NCBI RefSeq assembly: GCF_012489685.1
Contig: NC_080045.1
Coordinates: 48,257,096-48,321,095, forward strand
Length of the DNA stretch: 64,000 bases
Source of the DNA: Lotus japonicus
Lineage: Eukaryota; Streptophyta; Magnoliopsida; Fabales; Fabaceae
Reading direction: 5' to 3'
In this document: positions 46,526 to 58,850 of the stretch, piece by piece
Numbering within the stretch: the stretch's first letter is position 1
Layout: every line of letters starts with the position of its first letter
Program-made: the position numbers and the translations under genes
Notes under the pieces: generated by a model
Seen by the model: only the letters and a program-made list of their open reading frames with translations
Database searches by the model: none
Told to the model about the DNA's origin: nothing

Positions 46526-47261
46526 TAGTTTTGGAATAAAAAAAAATGCTGGGGCGCGTAGCCTAAAGGGTGGGGTGCCAAACCCAAATCCCCCAAATTA
46601 TGAATCACCACATCCTATACAAAAGACATCTCATAATAGTTTCCTTTTATACACACACGCTCATGACTCATGCCTTCAGTAAAGGTTAATTTTTTTTTTG
46701 GTTACATTCGGTAAAGGTTAATTAGCAACACTTCATTTTTTTCTGTTATACATAAAAATACTGGATTGTATTATCAAATACCCTAATTTTATGTCCAAAA
46801 AAAAACATAATCTGAAAAATAATTTTATAGTTTGAAATTATTAAATTTAATAAATAAATAATATTGTAAAAACGTCAATGGAAAAACAATTCAGATTGTT
46901 TTCTTATTAAAAGAGGAAAAGAAACAATTCAGATTTAATAAAGAGAGCACACGTATTTTTGTTATCAGACATATAATTCATTAATTTTTTATGAAATTAA
47001 AAATATTAAACAACTAATATATAAAAGTATTGAATAAAAGAAATATAAAAATTACAAAATACAAAAATTATTAAACAAAAGTGTTTAAATATGTCAAACA
47101 TATGTTAAAAGCTTGCAGGCCGAGGCAAAAAGCACTGGCCACCTTAGTTTTGGTTGGAGACGACTCTAAGTTGTCAGAGCGTAGATCATTTTACAAGACC
47201 CGAGGTTTAAAGTTGGTCATGTCAACGCTACGACATTGATTATTCCACCTTGACTTGAATA

Positions 47262-47269
47262 TATATAAG
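47262..47269 (+). promoter_or_regulatory. Possible TATA box
   Basis: TATATAAG is followed about 35 bp later by CAAACCCTAA (telo-box-like) and a CT-rich leader-like tract. No gene can be assigned downstream, so it may be a dead or transposon promoter. Confidence 0.3.
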
Positions 47270-48316
47270 CATCTCAATTCTTCACTCTCCAAACCCTAAC
47301 TCTTGTCTCCCTCCTATCCCCTGCCACTCATCGTTTGCGCGTCCCTTCTTTTTCACCATCCCTCCTCCTTCCCTTCCCTTCCACCACCCTCACCGTAGGA
47401 TCCTTCATTCTCATTCGCCATCCTCATCTTCGAATCTTCCCTTCTCCTTATCCTCTGCAACCCTCACTGTCAACCCCTCCTTCTCACACGCTCCTACGCC
47501 ACCCTCTTCTTCTCCCTTGGCCTCCTTCCTCATCCTCCTTTTCCTCAATTGTCATCCTCTTCTTCCCCCTCGTCCCTCCTTCCTCCTCCTATTGTCACAT
47601 TTCTTTGAATTAATGTGAAGACAGATGTTGTGTGATAGCAAGCTTGCAAATTTAACAAGTTAGTGATGATAATGACATTATATGTACACAGGTGATAGGC
47701 TAGATCATGTAATAAAAGGGGCAATATCACATAGGTGAGAGACTGGAAAATGATCTACTCCCAACTGTCATTCCAAGGTAAATCTTAGAGGTTCCAAAGA
47801 TCATGTATTCTAAACTTTAGACAGGTGGTCAACTTATGGTTCATCTATAGTGTATGCCACAAGAAAGATCTATACCTCTATTAGAAATGGTACCTAGATT
47901 GCCCTTAAATTTTAGAGATAAGGTTCTAATATCACGAGTTGACCCGCAAGTACCACCGAAGTGATCACAATACGACGGTCATGATACCAGTAGCAATCCA
48001 AGCGGAAAGTCGAAAAAAATCAGAAAGCCCTAAAAAGGACCTCACAATGATAACATCGAAACCTCATTCTAATCTTATAGCTCTTCAAGACTCGGGAATA
48101 AAGCCTAAAATGTGTGTGCAACACTAGTGGTAGAGAAGTGTGTGACAGGAGCATCCAAACCTTTAAAAACACAAACACAAAACTCTGATCCCCCACCTGT
48201 AGACAAACAACAAATACAAATGTACAAGAACCAGTATCTCAGCCGACGTCTACCCTAGGGTTTTTCACAACGAAAAAATATATATAAAAGACAAGAAATC
48301 AATAGTAGGATAAAGC

Positions 48317-48319
<3 letters not shown>

Positions 48320-48358
<39 letters not shown>
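48320..48358. repeat. (AT)n microsatellite
   Basis: About 19 uninterrupted AT units. Confidence 0.95.
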
Positions 48359-48364
<6 letters not shown>

Positions 48365-48799
48365 GAATGGTTCTTCAAAAACTACCAAGGCCAAAATAGA
48401 AAAAATATCCAAGAGCGATTCTATAGGTTCCTTGAACTCGTCCAACGAAATATCCCTTTTTTTCAACTGGTTCCATGCTTATACCATCAAAAAAGGGATT
48501 AATTACCCTTATCAAGTCGATGTCATATATAGGGGGAGTATCATATGAGAAAGCATTTCTTATATGAGAAAGATAAGAATGATTTATAGCCATTAGATTA
48601 AAATAAATGGCTAGGATTAAAACATACAATTAAAAAATCACGTGCCCACTTTCACTCTTCTTCCCCCAATTTTCTCTCTGTCACTACACAGTGCCTGCTA
48701 CCCATTCTTCAATCTCACAACCATTATCCCAATTTCCAACTGCAACGGCGACCCAAATTGTTATTGCTTTCTTTCTTCCTAAATGGTATTGATAGAGTA

Positions 48800-51658
48800 T
48801 GTAACACCCCGGTTTCTCAACTGAGGAGTCACATTAGTAACCTAACAAAGTCTAAGGACTATTTCGTAATCCTAAGAAAACATAATAATTTTTTCTTCTT
48901 TTCAAAACAACTAAACACAGTTTAATACATAACATAGTCTTAATTAAACAACCCGTTCCCGACATATACTAATAGTGTCTTACAATATCATAAGCAGGTT
49001 TCCAAAATAAGTACGCACACTTAAACAGTGGCGAAAACAGGGTTTTAGTAACAGAGTTTTCAGATAACGAAGAAGACTCAAAGCATAAACTACTAAGAGG
49101 AAACTATACAATTTCTTCCATCCTTGCTCCGCCGGTTACTATCCCTCCTCCATCTCAGCATGGCTAAGCATCGCCAAAAGGCTCTTCATCGCCTAATAGC
49201 GTTAAGCGCCCAAATAACAAGTAGCAAATAGAAAGGGTTAACTCCATGCAACTACCACATATAAAAGAGAAAATCATGCTATTCAAATTTAATTACCTAG
49301 CATGGTAAATAAACTAGCAACTTAAGTTAATCCAGATATCAATAAACCAATAACTAAAATTCAACAACATAGGGTCAGGTGTTAGTTCCCTATAATGCAA
49401 CTATATGCTGCTACCAAAATGGATCGATCAAAATCGTCTCTCAAGACGGGACAATCACGCGGGACCACACCCACCTCATCGCCACTTAACGCCACTACGG
49501 ACGGGACAATCGCGTGGGACCACACCCACCTCATCGCCACTTTAGAACATCTCGGAAGATGGGACAATCCCGCGGGACCACACCCACCTCATTGCCACTT
49601 TATAACGCCTCGAAAGACGGGACAATCACGTGGGACCACACCCACCTCATCGCCACTTAAGAACCCAAGCCTATATGCCAAGTCAGTCAGCAACAATGCC
49701 CAGCAAATGATCAATTCAGAGTAACCACATGTTATTCCTATTATCAACGAACATAAATCAACTCAATTGCATACCAACTCAGTTCAATGACAGAAACCAT
49801 TAAACGGCCGAAGCCTCTCAGAAAACGGAGACACACGTCTCAATAAGTTTACTCGGTCGAAGCCTTCAGAAAACATTTTCCCAATTCAGCACAATAATCA
49901 TAATTCAATGTCAATCAATATAAACATCTTCATCTCAAACGCAGGCAGTGCGATAAAAGCAGGCAAGACTCAAAGACACTATAAAACTGAGTTACCCTTA
50001 CCTTCGTGAGTAGAAGTTGTGCATGGAAGTTGCGAACCTCGAACAAGGAACCACAACCATCAACACAAGCCCTACTAGAATCAATCAATCTAGTAACACT
50101 AATCGAAATCGGAAAGAAAGCTTTAAAGCTTCGGAGTTCCTATATAGGCACGAATTGACAACAGAACTTCGTTCGCTAAAACGCACATAACTCGAGCTAC
50201 AGAACTCGGAATGACACGAAACCAACGCCAAAACTTCGACAGCGGAAAGGGCTATGCTATGGCTCAGGCCATACTAACCCAAAAATTATTTTTGGACACG
50301 GTACAGCTCCAAAAAGTTTTGGCCACTCTAGAAAATAGGGTTTTCGAACTTTTTCTTCGATCTAATTTAATTCCTAGGTATTCATAGGTGATATCTAGGC
50401 CAGAGAAACTCTCAGAAATATTTAACGACTAAAAATACGACTTAGGGGTATTTTGGTCCAGAATTAATGACCAAAAACTCAAAGTTGAAATTCTGAAAAA
50501 CAAAATTGATGGGGTTGTTCACAACGACGTTTATAGCACTTAATCTCAAGGGTACTAAGCTTGGTTGCGACTTTTTGATAATAAAGTAAGCACATGTGAA
50601 GAAAATGAGTTTTTAGTCAGTTTTTCAGATCTACGGCGACTCGGTGAAAATCCGAACGATCCGACAGTGATTATAGCATGTTGGGTTGCAGTAGAAGATA
50701 GTTGGAAAGAAAAATCGAGGTAATCAGACATTTTTACAAAAAGCTCAAAACTTTGAGCACAGAAAAAGATAGAATAAGCCGACAGAAAGCAGAAATAGAA
50801 GTAAGATTAAGCATCCTTACCTCTGTGCCTACGCGTAGCTTCTGAAATCAGGACGATCGGGCAAGAATCGGAAAAAGCTCTGCACCACTCTCTTTCTCTC
50901 TCTAAGCTTCGGCCACTTTGGGGAAGAATGAGATATTTTCTCATTTTTTCCCTTTTTATAGGAGAGGGGAAAATCCGAAAAATCGACATTTTGCGGTTCC
51001 GGTCGTTTTGGTACTTTCGTCTGCTGATAAAAATTGAGTATTCGGCGACAGAATGTCGAAACTCAAATCAAGGTTCATTTAATTGAGGAAAACGTCTCAA
51101 AGACGGTGTGAGTCGATTTATTCCGAAAAACTACTTTTTGCAGTCGATGTCAGATGAAGAAACTTCCTTCAGGAAAAAGGTCACAAACGTCGAAAGAAAT
51201 GAGGCTACGCGGATGGAAACTTCGTTAGAAGCTCTGAATAGAAAAACTCTTCATTCAGGGTCTTAGTTAAAGTCCCCGAGAAGTTAAAGTCTGGCTTCGG
51301 CGGACTTCCGGGAAGCGAAACCTAACAAGCGTACAGTCCAGGGTTTCGTATCGGAAAGCTGGTCATGGGAAAAATACTCAGAGGTTCTCATTCTCTCTTT
51401 AATTCTAAAATTCTCTTAAACAATGCTCTAGGAGCGGATATAGCCTTTTTCGGACACTCTCAACCTTAGTCGGGTGCGAATATGACTCGTGTTATCAATC
51501 AAAATGACTACAGTGTCATCCTTAAACATACTGCGAAATTTCGTCTTCATATCATTAGTCAAAACGTCAAACACAAGTCAAGTTCCACTCACGCTTACAC
51601 AGAGTCATATGCGTGAGCTGGAAATTAATTATTTAATAATAAAATCCTAGGTCTTACA
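48800..51658 (-). mobile_element. Solo LTR of the Gypsy family (2859 bp)
   Basis: It ends TGTAAGACCT and GTTACA on the minus strand and is related throughout to the LTR at 2628-4826. A perfect 5-bp duplication GAGTA flanks it at 48795-48799 and 51659-51663, so it arose by recombination between the LTRs of one insertion. It is about 660 bp longer than the first LTR: roughly 50080-50815 is extra and carries its own TATA-like CCTATATAGG (50139-50148). The main TATA-like CTATAAAAAGGG (50951-50962) matches the position in the other LTR. Confidence 0.93.
49443..49660. repeat. Four-unit minisatellite inside the solo LTR
   Basis: Units of about 57 bp, each with GACGGGACAATC then GGACCACACCCACCTCAT and GCCACTT. 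They are homologous in position to the array at 3372-3590. Confidence 0.87.
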
Positions 51659-52280
51659 GAGTAGATCTAATCTGCAATGGAGATACTAGAGATCTAGAAT
51701 TTGACATTGGTTGGTTTGCCATAGGATTTGATAGAAATGTGGTATGAAAAAAACACCCAGATTTATTTATTTTAATGTTTTTCTTGCAATTTGTGGACGA
51801 TTCAGCGGCGAGTGTGGCGCAACTCAAAGAACACGGATGAGGGGGCGTTCACAGCAGCAACATGGTGAACAAGGAGTGGGGGCGGCACCGTTGAAGGATC
51901 GCAGTAACGGAGAAAAGGGAAAAGGGGACATGATGGAGAGGTTCAAAATGAGAAGGAGACACGGGCTCGACGGCAGCGTAACGCACCTTGGTGCACGATT
52001 GCGGCGATGGCGTGGCGTAACTCAAAGGGAATGAACGTGATTAGAGAAGAGGAGGTTGAATAGGAAAAGAGGGCTCAGAGGAGAGGCTTTGGAAAACCAA
52101 AGAGATTCAATCACGTGACTCACTCAATTAATTTTTTAATCTAATCCATCCATTTTAATCTAAGGCTATAAATCATTCTTATCTTTCTCATATAAGAAAT
52201 GCTTTCTCATATGATACTCCCCCTATATATATATAAAAGAAAATTTCACAACCAAACATTCCAAGTCTGACTCTCAAAGT

Positions 52281-52299
52281 GTCCCCAGCAGAGTCGCGA
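52281..52299 (-). other. Ogre-like tRNA-Arg-type primer-binding-site remnant
   Basis: The minus strand reads CGCGACTCTGCTGGGGAC, close to the primer site of legume Ogre (Gypsy) elements as I remember it. The sequence to the right (52305 to about 53000) may be a degraded LTR. No coding region is present. Confidence 0.5.
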
Positions 52300-53418
52300 T
52301 CTGTCGCAACCAAGGTCGCGGCGAGACGACGCATTAAAACTAATCAAATATCAGAAGAGTCACCAAAAATGTTTTTCAGGGAAAACATCATAGGACCCTA
52401 GGAATGAAAGAAAAACCAGATCTAGATTCGAGAAACGATTACGTATAGGGAGGTGTTAGCGTCCTACAACATCCGTTAGGAGATGGTTACCTCAACGAAA
52501 GCCACAAACAGAAAAATCACAAAGCTTCTTTGTTCTCCCTTTTTCAGTCAAGGTTCAGATTTTTCAATGATGTTCAGTGCATCAATCCTCGCTCCTTGAG
52601 CAAAGTAAAGACTTTGTACTTATAGGAGGACCACTTACCCCAGAAGAGTGAGGGTTCATGGACCCCCACTTTCTGATTTCTTTCTTCTATCCTCTTTTTT
52701 TCATGAGGGAATACTAAAAAATGGGCCTGAAGCCCACTTAACAAAACACACATTTTTAGCTTGAAAAAGTCCTTTATTATTATTGTCATCTTTCTAACAC
52801 ATGGTCAAATAATTAAATTTAACCCACTTTATCGTTAGCACCAGAGGGTTCTTTCTATTGTTATATTTTTAATTAAGTTTTTAAATTTGTCTTAATGGTA
52901 AAGATTGAGACCGGACAAAAAAGAGTATCAACAGTAAGTTCTGTTAATAATTTTATTTATGATAGTTTTTGTGTTGCATGAATTATCTGTTAAGTGAATT
53001 CATTCATTAGTAATAGTTTAGACATATTTAAAAGATGAGTATTAGATTATTTGCAGATTGTAATGGAAGAACCTAATAGAGGAACTCAAAACCGTAACTA
53101 GTGAGGATCGTGGGAGACAAGCATATGAAATTCGCTTTACTCTTGAAAAATGAATTTTTAAGTGTGAAGAAATGATACATATAGGCTTGAAAAAGTTTAA
53201 ACTGCAAATAAGGATGAAAATGTTGGATTATGTAATGGGTCAAACCGTCAAAGTAATAATTGTAATAAAATAATTAATTAATAAATATAATAATATTATT
53301 ATATTGTTGTTAGATTTTAATTATGATTGTTATTGCTTAGGAATATAATTGCATGTCTAGTTTTGATGGTTGTAGTGCCAAATTTTTGTTGAGAATGTTA
53401 ATTATTTAATTGCAACTT

Positions 53419-53688
53419 GTTTTTTCAGTGGTAGATAGAGTTGAATAATTTTGAGATGTTTTTTATGTATCACTGAATACCAGTTATCGTTGTTATAAGC
53501 TTTGAATTTGATTTTGTAGTCCAACCACTTAATCACTCTAATTTGAATAGGTAAATCACATTAATTAACTGACTAGGTTATATGACTCAATTCAAAGCTT
53601 ATAACGACGATGCCTGGTACTGGTACTCAGTGACAAATAAAAAAAATGTATACATATTTCAAGCTCTATCTATCATTGAAAAATAAAG
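53419..53688. repeat. Inverted-repeat (foldback) element
   Basis: The left arm (53421-53515) and right arm (53583-53686) match imperfectly over about 95 bp, best at TTATAAGCTTTGAATT and GTGATACATA-type segments. No clear TSD. Confidence 0.65.
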
Positions 53689-53764
53689 ATGTGATGAATT
53701 GGATAATTTTCAACCTCTACATGAATTCGACGTTGTTGCTTTGAAAATAATATAGAAGTTTTGC

Positions 53765-54051
53765 AGTGCCCAAGGCCGACTCTACACGAGACAAATTAGT
53801 GTTGGCCTATATGATCGACTCTGATTATTATAATTCATCGTCGACCGCAATCTCTAGCAGTTTGCATCAACTTTAAGTCAGCTTAACCGACACAAAGATT
53901 AGCGTCAACTAAATTAAAAAAAAAGACTTGAAGTGTTAGCTTCGACCCTTTTAGCATCTTCCCCGACCTCGACACTAGTTGACGCTAAATCGGTTGGTTT
54001 GCCTGTTAGCGTCAATTCTCGGCTAATATAATCAGCGATTTTCTTGTAGTG
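53765..54051. mobile_element. CACTA-like terminal fragment
   Basis: The right terminus, reverse complement CACTACAAGAAAATCGCTG, is a typical CACTA end. Inside are subterminal repeats TTAGCGTCAA / TTGACGCTAA in both orientations. I found no matching left terminus. Confidence 0.65.
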
Positions 54052-54150
54052 AAAAAATGACTTTGTTTACCGTGAATTAAAAAATATGATTCACAAGTTA
54101 AAAGAACTTCTCTACAAATTAATTTTATCACATAATTTTTAATTTTTCAT

Positions 54151-55035
54151 ATTTCACGTACGCCGTATTAGGTATGATTGTATGAACTTATACAATACAT
54201 TATGATTTATCCATTGTTTGGTTACATCGTATTGTATAAGTTTATACATCAATCTCCTCTTATACATTAAAATGATGGATATTTAATCCACCCTATAGAT
54301 GATGAATAAGGCATGATAAGAGTGTGATGTATAAGCTACATGAAAATATTTAATCCACCGCCGTCACCACCCTCCACCATCACCCCTACCACTAAGACCA
54401 CCGCCATTGACACTGAACCCTCCACCTCTGCCGCCACCACCATCCATCACCATTGCCGCCACAACCACTATCATCACCTTCCACCACCAACACTGCATCC
54501 CGACCTTCCATCATATCGTCATCGCCAACACCACTACATACTTCCATGACCCACCACCACCATTACCGCCACAACCACCTCCCTCCATCGCTGCCACCAT
54601 CATCACTGTCACCTTCCAACACCACCACCACCCGAACCGCCACCGCCCCACAACACTGCCACCGCCACAATACTCTCCAGCAACACCCTCCACCTCCACC
54701 ACTTTCCACTGCCACTGCCATCGTCATCACCACCGCACCTCTACAACCACAACCACAACTCTCCATCACTGTCATCACCGTCACCGCCATTGTCACAGCC
54801 ACCTCGGCCGCTACCGTCATCCTTACCACCCACTAACATCATCTTCATTTTTATAATATTTGTCATTATTCAATATTTCACGAAACATAGGTTTATATTA
54901 ATATAAATAAAATAATAACTTATACGGTGTATGACCAAATTAAACGTTATATAGTATTAAATTTTTATCACGCTTAATACTATTAGCTAGGTGAGTCCTT
55001 ATACAATTATGCTATACAACATACCAATAACTTAC
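54151..55035 (+). repeat. CCA-core repeat, copy C
   Basis: The most complete copy. The left arm runs from about 54156 (ACGCCGTATTAGGTATGATT) through TTATACAATACATTATGA. The core 54356-54835 is degenerate CCA/CCG/ACC triplets. The right arm is AT-rich, with TTATACGG and TTATACAATTATG. The several frames across the core are compositional. Confidence 0.72.
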
Positions 55036-55161
55036 CATACTATTTCAAAATCCAATATTTCTTGCATACACGTTATAAGATATGTCGATCAATCATGCTC
55101 CTAGCCTCCTAGGGCCACAACTCTATCAGCTGCTGTCTAATTTATTTTTTTACATGATGAC

Positions 55162-55219
55162 ATCAGGTTAATTTGTGCCAAGCCCAACTAATCAGGTTAA
55201 TTTGTGCCAAGCCCAACTA
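55162..55219. repeat. 29-bp tandem duplication
   Basis: Two identical copies of a unit starting ATCAGGTTAATTTGTGCC. Confidence 0.93.
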
Positions 55220-57972
55220 ATCATGTAGATGCTATTTTAAACAGTATATGAGAATTAATATGTCAAAATTGAAATAGAAATATATACATCTTTCTTTCAT
55301 CGAATATTGGATAAGCAAATAACAGAAGAATGTCACATTTTTTAATATTTAACCAAAATATTAACAATGTCCTCAACCTGTGTTTAAATTGCCTAGCTTC
55401 AAATTAAAACCTGTACATATGAAATCAGTATGCAGGCTTCGAATTATGATCATGCATGCAGCAGTCACACAAGAAACTCATCCCCTATACGTACATGATA
55501 CAGAGGAAATAGTCTAGTCTTCTCTTTTAATTTGGAGAAGAAAATAATTTGCAGTCATGTCAAGTATATCTATATCTATATATTGGAGAAGACTCATAGG
55601 TTCTCATTTGATAAAGTTTAGATATAGAAAGGGCCAGGGGTCAATAAAAATGTTAGGTGAAAATATTAAAAATAAAAAATAAACTATTTATCTTTAATAA
55701 TCTTTATAGAGGGAGAGAATTTCAATTTGATTGGGTCGGCTCCACCTTTGATAGCTGTACACTTTGAGTTCAGGGATGATCAGTTTCACTTTGTTAGCTT
55801 TGCTCTATTCATGTTCTGTTGGTTTCAGGGATCTCGTGTAGTTTACTTTGATTTGTTAATATATAGACTCAGTCTAGCTACTCTACACAATAATAATGCT
55901 TCAAACTTCAAACCGTCATTCGGTAGCTAATAGCTAGCTAGTGCCTTGGAGTTTGTGCACCCAACCTCTCTCTGAATTCTGATATGTGTCTACTTCAATA
56001 GGATCAGAAAAGAGAGATTGCACTACCCCATTAAGGTGCTGTTTCTTTTCTTTTGGTCAAGGCCCTGAAACTTGGTACTGCCAATAACTTTACAAATTTT
56101 TTAATACATACATGTGTTTTTGTTTCACCAAAATCAACCTTAATTTAATATCATGTCTACATACTGTCAAAAAAGAAAAATTATCATGTTTACATTATAT
56201 AATTAATTAGTATAATGCTAAGTAGAAGAATATAATCACTTGCAAGAAGGAAAATAAGGCTCTGCTTAATTAGAGTAGTTCGGCATATTTCTATTTTACA
56301 TTAGAAAGATAAATTGCACCCGTTAAAAATCGATCACTGGACCTTTCTTATCCAACACAAATGTCTTAACTCCTACCACTTAAGCTAGGAGCTACCCTAC
56401 GAAGACATAGTAGTTTAGCGTTTAGTTTAACTGTGTTTTTAAAAAAAAAAACTAAAAATTTAAAAACATTTAGCTTTCTCTTAGTTTTGTTTCTTGTTTT
56501 GTTAGTTTTTCGAAGCACTAAAAAAATTAAAAACAAATTTTTATTTACTGTCTTCGATTCGAATGATAGCTTAAGTGACAAGAACTGAATATATACATAT
56601 GAGTTGGGAAGGGGAGGTCTAGGGTTCAAATCTTAGCAGGTGTCATTTATCTTTTCAAAAAAAAAAATATTAATACTAGAAGAGGTAAAAAATGTTTTAA
56701 AATTATAATTTTTTAATATTCGAAAACATCTAATTCAAACAGATTTTTTCTTAAAAAATGGTTTTAAAAATTAATTTCTAAAAAAAGTTTTTAAATGAGA
56801 TAGAAGAAGAAAAGTAGAGAAATTAAGACAGAAAATTTGAATGGAAAATATGATGAATTTCTTTTTTGATAAGCAAAAGAATTATATTTGAAGAGGAGTA
56901 CCCCTTGTACTTCAACCCAATACAAGAGATAGAGAGGGAAAACATGATGAATGCTGCAAAAGTGAATGTGAAACTCAAATGCAAATATGAATAATGCTAG
57001 ACATGTCAATGATACTAGTAGCAGGATGAATTGATCATAAATAAAAACTTATTAGACAAAAGTGTAATGAATAACATAGTGATTTTATATGATACGCCAC
57101 ATCATCTAAGAGTACTTTTCATAATTAAATAAAACTTTAGATCACCTTAACCATAAAAAATCCAATACCATGTCTAACTATTCATAAAACTTATGTTGGA
57201 AACATGCTTCAAAATCCATTATTTTTTCCATGACATTTTCAAGTACATACATACATATATATATTTCGAGAAAATAATTTATAGATAATCGTACCTGAGA
57301 CACCCAACAAACATATAAAATTAGAAGATTAAAAAGACAAGTAAATATATATGATAAAAAAGAGATAAAAAACAAAATGAGATGTCTGCTAATAAGTGCT
57401 ATATATCCTATTTGTATGTCTTGACTAAGCTAGTATTGACATTTCTAATTCATTACAAATTGGGCGACATATATTGGTCTTTCTCACAGCCCTCTCTGAC
57501 TTGTTAACAGTCTTTTCACTGCTACTACTAGTGCTTACTTACTCAAATTACTCGTTTACTGCTTCTTCTACCAAGAGTAGTGCTGTTTAGGTTACGCATT
57601 TTCTAATCAAATTCCAAACTAAAGATGTGTCCCCCCTATTGCAGTGACCCAGTGTCAAATCACAAGTTCTGCACCACCAAATATACATACAAGTAAAATG
57701 CAAGAAAAAGGCCAAAAAATGCAACAAAAAAACACATATAATTTGGAAATATCTAGTGCTACATTAAGGTAAAATAATTAAACTACTCATCATCGCATGT
57801 GAACTTCAAAATAGAAGATTACATAACAATTAACAATTAACTCTGAAGTCAAAATCAATTCTAGGAAACAGCCTAAATGGCTGTGCGCTTAGCTTTTAGG
57901 TTTCAGAATTAATTTCTGATAAAAGATAAACGGATCCAAACATGTTATGATATGTTTGGCAACTACTACTTA
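55220..57972. other. Long intergenic stretch downstream of the LSH gene
   Basis: AT-rich with scattered short retroelement tails, for example AGGAGTACCCCTTGTACTTC around 56895. No gene is supported. The part nearest 57972 is probably LSH 3'UTR. Confidence 0.5.
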
Positions 57973-58590
57973 CTAACTTGCATTTGATGGTGGCAATGCA
58001 GGAGGTTGTTGTTGCGGCTGCAATTGCGGTTGTGGACGCTTGCGCTTCTTCTTCTCGTAGCTAATCCCTCGCGCTTTCGCCTGCGAATCACGCACTTCAC
58101 GCAGGTAGAGCCTCACTGCACGAGCACCAAAAGGGTTAGCCTCCGGTTTCCCACCATTCTCTTCAAAAGCAGCTCTGAGTCTTCCGATAAGCGCGTCGAG
58201 GCTCCCCCAAGCTTGCCGGAGAGGGCAAGGGCACGGTGCAGGTGGGTTCGGGTGGCCAAAGAAGGGACAGAGCTGCGTGTGAACCTTAGTTTTCCCGAAC
58301 TGGTCGAGGTAGCGGAGGAATTCAAGGACGTGAGCGCCGCTGCAGCGAGAGAGGGTGAGTGGAGGACGGTGATTGCGGAGGTACTGGCCGAACGTGTTCC
58401 AGTCTCGGCGTTTTTGGTTCTCGTAGCGGCTGAGAGTGGCGGTGGAGGATGATGGTGGTGGTTGTTGTGGTGGTGATGAGGCTGATGATGAGGTGAAATT
58501 GGAGGTGCTTGAGGTGCCTGGTGTGAGTGTGGTGCTGAAGTTGATGGTGTTGTTGAGTACTGTAGAGTCAAAGTCTTGAAGGGAATTCAT
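57973..58590 (-). CDS. LSH: ALOG-domain nuclear protein (LSH family), 205 aa
   Basis: LSH (LIGHT-DEPENDENT SHORT HYPOCOTYLS)/ALOG proteins are plant-specific transcriptional regulators of meristem, boundary and organ development. This is a single-exon gene, as is usual for the family. Residues 1-53 are Ser/Thr/Pro-rich and disordered. The ALOG domain spans about 54-182: it starts [18 protein letters not shown] and includes [20 protein letters not shown]. The Cys/His zinc-ribbon insert is at residues 104-122 ([19 protein letters not shown]), followed by [21 protein letters not shown] nuclear localisation signal KKKRKR is at 180-185, followed by a Gln/Pro-rich tail. Length and motif order match LSH3/LSH4-type proteins, but the paralogue is not certain. 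Confidence 0.96.
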   Translation of the reverse strand: MNSLQDFDSTVLNNTINFSTTLTPGTSSTSNFTSSSASSPPQQPPPSSSTATLSRYENQKRRDWNTFGQYLRNHRPPLTLSRCSGAHVLEFLRYLDQFGKTKVHTQLCPFFGHPNPPAPCPCPLRQAWGSLDALIGRLRAAFEENGGKPEANPFGARAVRLYLREVRDSQAKARGISYEKKKRKRPQPQLQPQQQPPALPPSNAS

Positions 58591-58850
58591 GATGAGTGAT
58601 GACTAGTACTGTTTGTTTTTGTGATGAGATCTAAAGGGAGTACTGGTTGGATTGACTCTTTGATCTTTGCTTTGTTGTGACTGTTTGTAGCAAGGTTTTT
58701 TCTGTTTTGAAGAGAGGATGAGGGTTTTGAACAGTTGTGGACAGAGAGAGATTGTACAGGTGGTGATATGATATAAGGAGAAAGAAGATCTAGAGATCAG
58801 AAGCAAAGAAAAATGGCTTTGATCAGATTTCGGTAGGGATTCAACTTCAA

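Larger units (their letters stand above)
41522..46592. mobile_element. Mutator-like element (MULE), 5071 bp, two convergent genes
   Basis: Terminal inverted repeats begin GGGATTTGGGTTT and continue ACACCCCACCC (left) / GCACCCCACCC (right). A perfect 9-bp duplication CCAAATTAT lies at 41513-41521 and 46593-46601. The element carries a plant mobile domain gene on the plus strand and a transposase-SWIM-OTU gene on the minus strand, reading toward each other. Palindromic repeats lie just inside both ends. The interior seems to have lost the 3' ends of both genes at one junction near 43456. An intact TSD and open frames suggest a fairly young insertion. Confidence 0.95.
46602..48524. other. Intergenic DNA, no supported gene
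   Basis: An AT-rich left half. A pyrimidine-rich tract occupies 47290-47590; its 92-codon frame at 47335 is compositional. The frame near 48375-48629 (minus) contains FFDGISMEPVEKKGYFVGRV, which looks non-random, but I do not recognise it. Confidence 0.4.
48531..52224. mobile_element. Long-TIR DNA element split by a solo LTR
   Basis: Perfect inverted repeats of about 60 bp start AGGGGGAGTATCATATGAGA and remain similar, with gaps, for about 115 bp. The flanks are A/T dinucleotide-rich, so the TSD length is ambiguous. After removing the solo LTR and one TSD copy the element is about 830 bp. The right interior (51780-52030) is GC-richer than its surroundings, with a 96-codon plus-strand frame of unknown origin. 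That could be captured gene sequence as in Pack-MULEs, but this is unproven. Confidence 0.8.

Noticed and set aside
47335..47613. 92-codon Pro/Ser-rich frame after a TATA-like motif
   Set aside because: Pyrimidine-rich composition explains it; no family resemblance.
54340..54856. Several 60-150-codon frames
   Set aside because: Same reason: the CCA/CCG triplet core of copy C.
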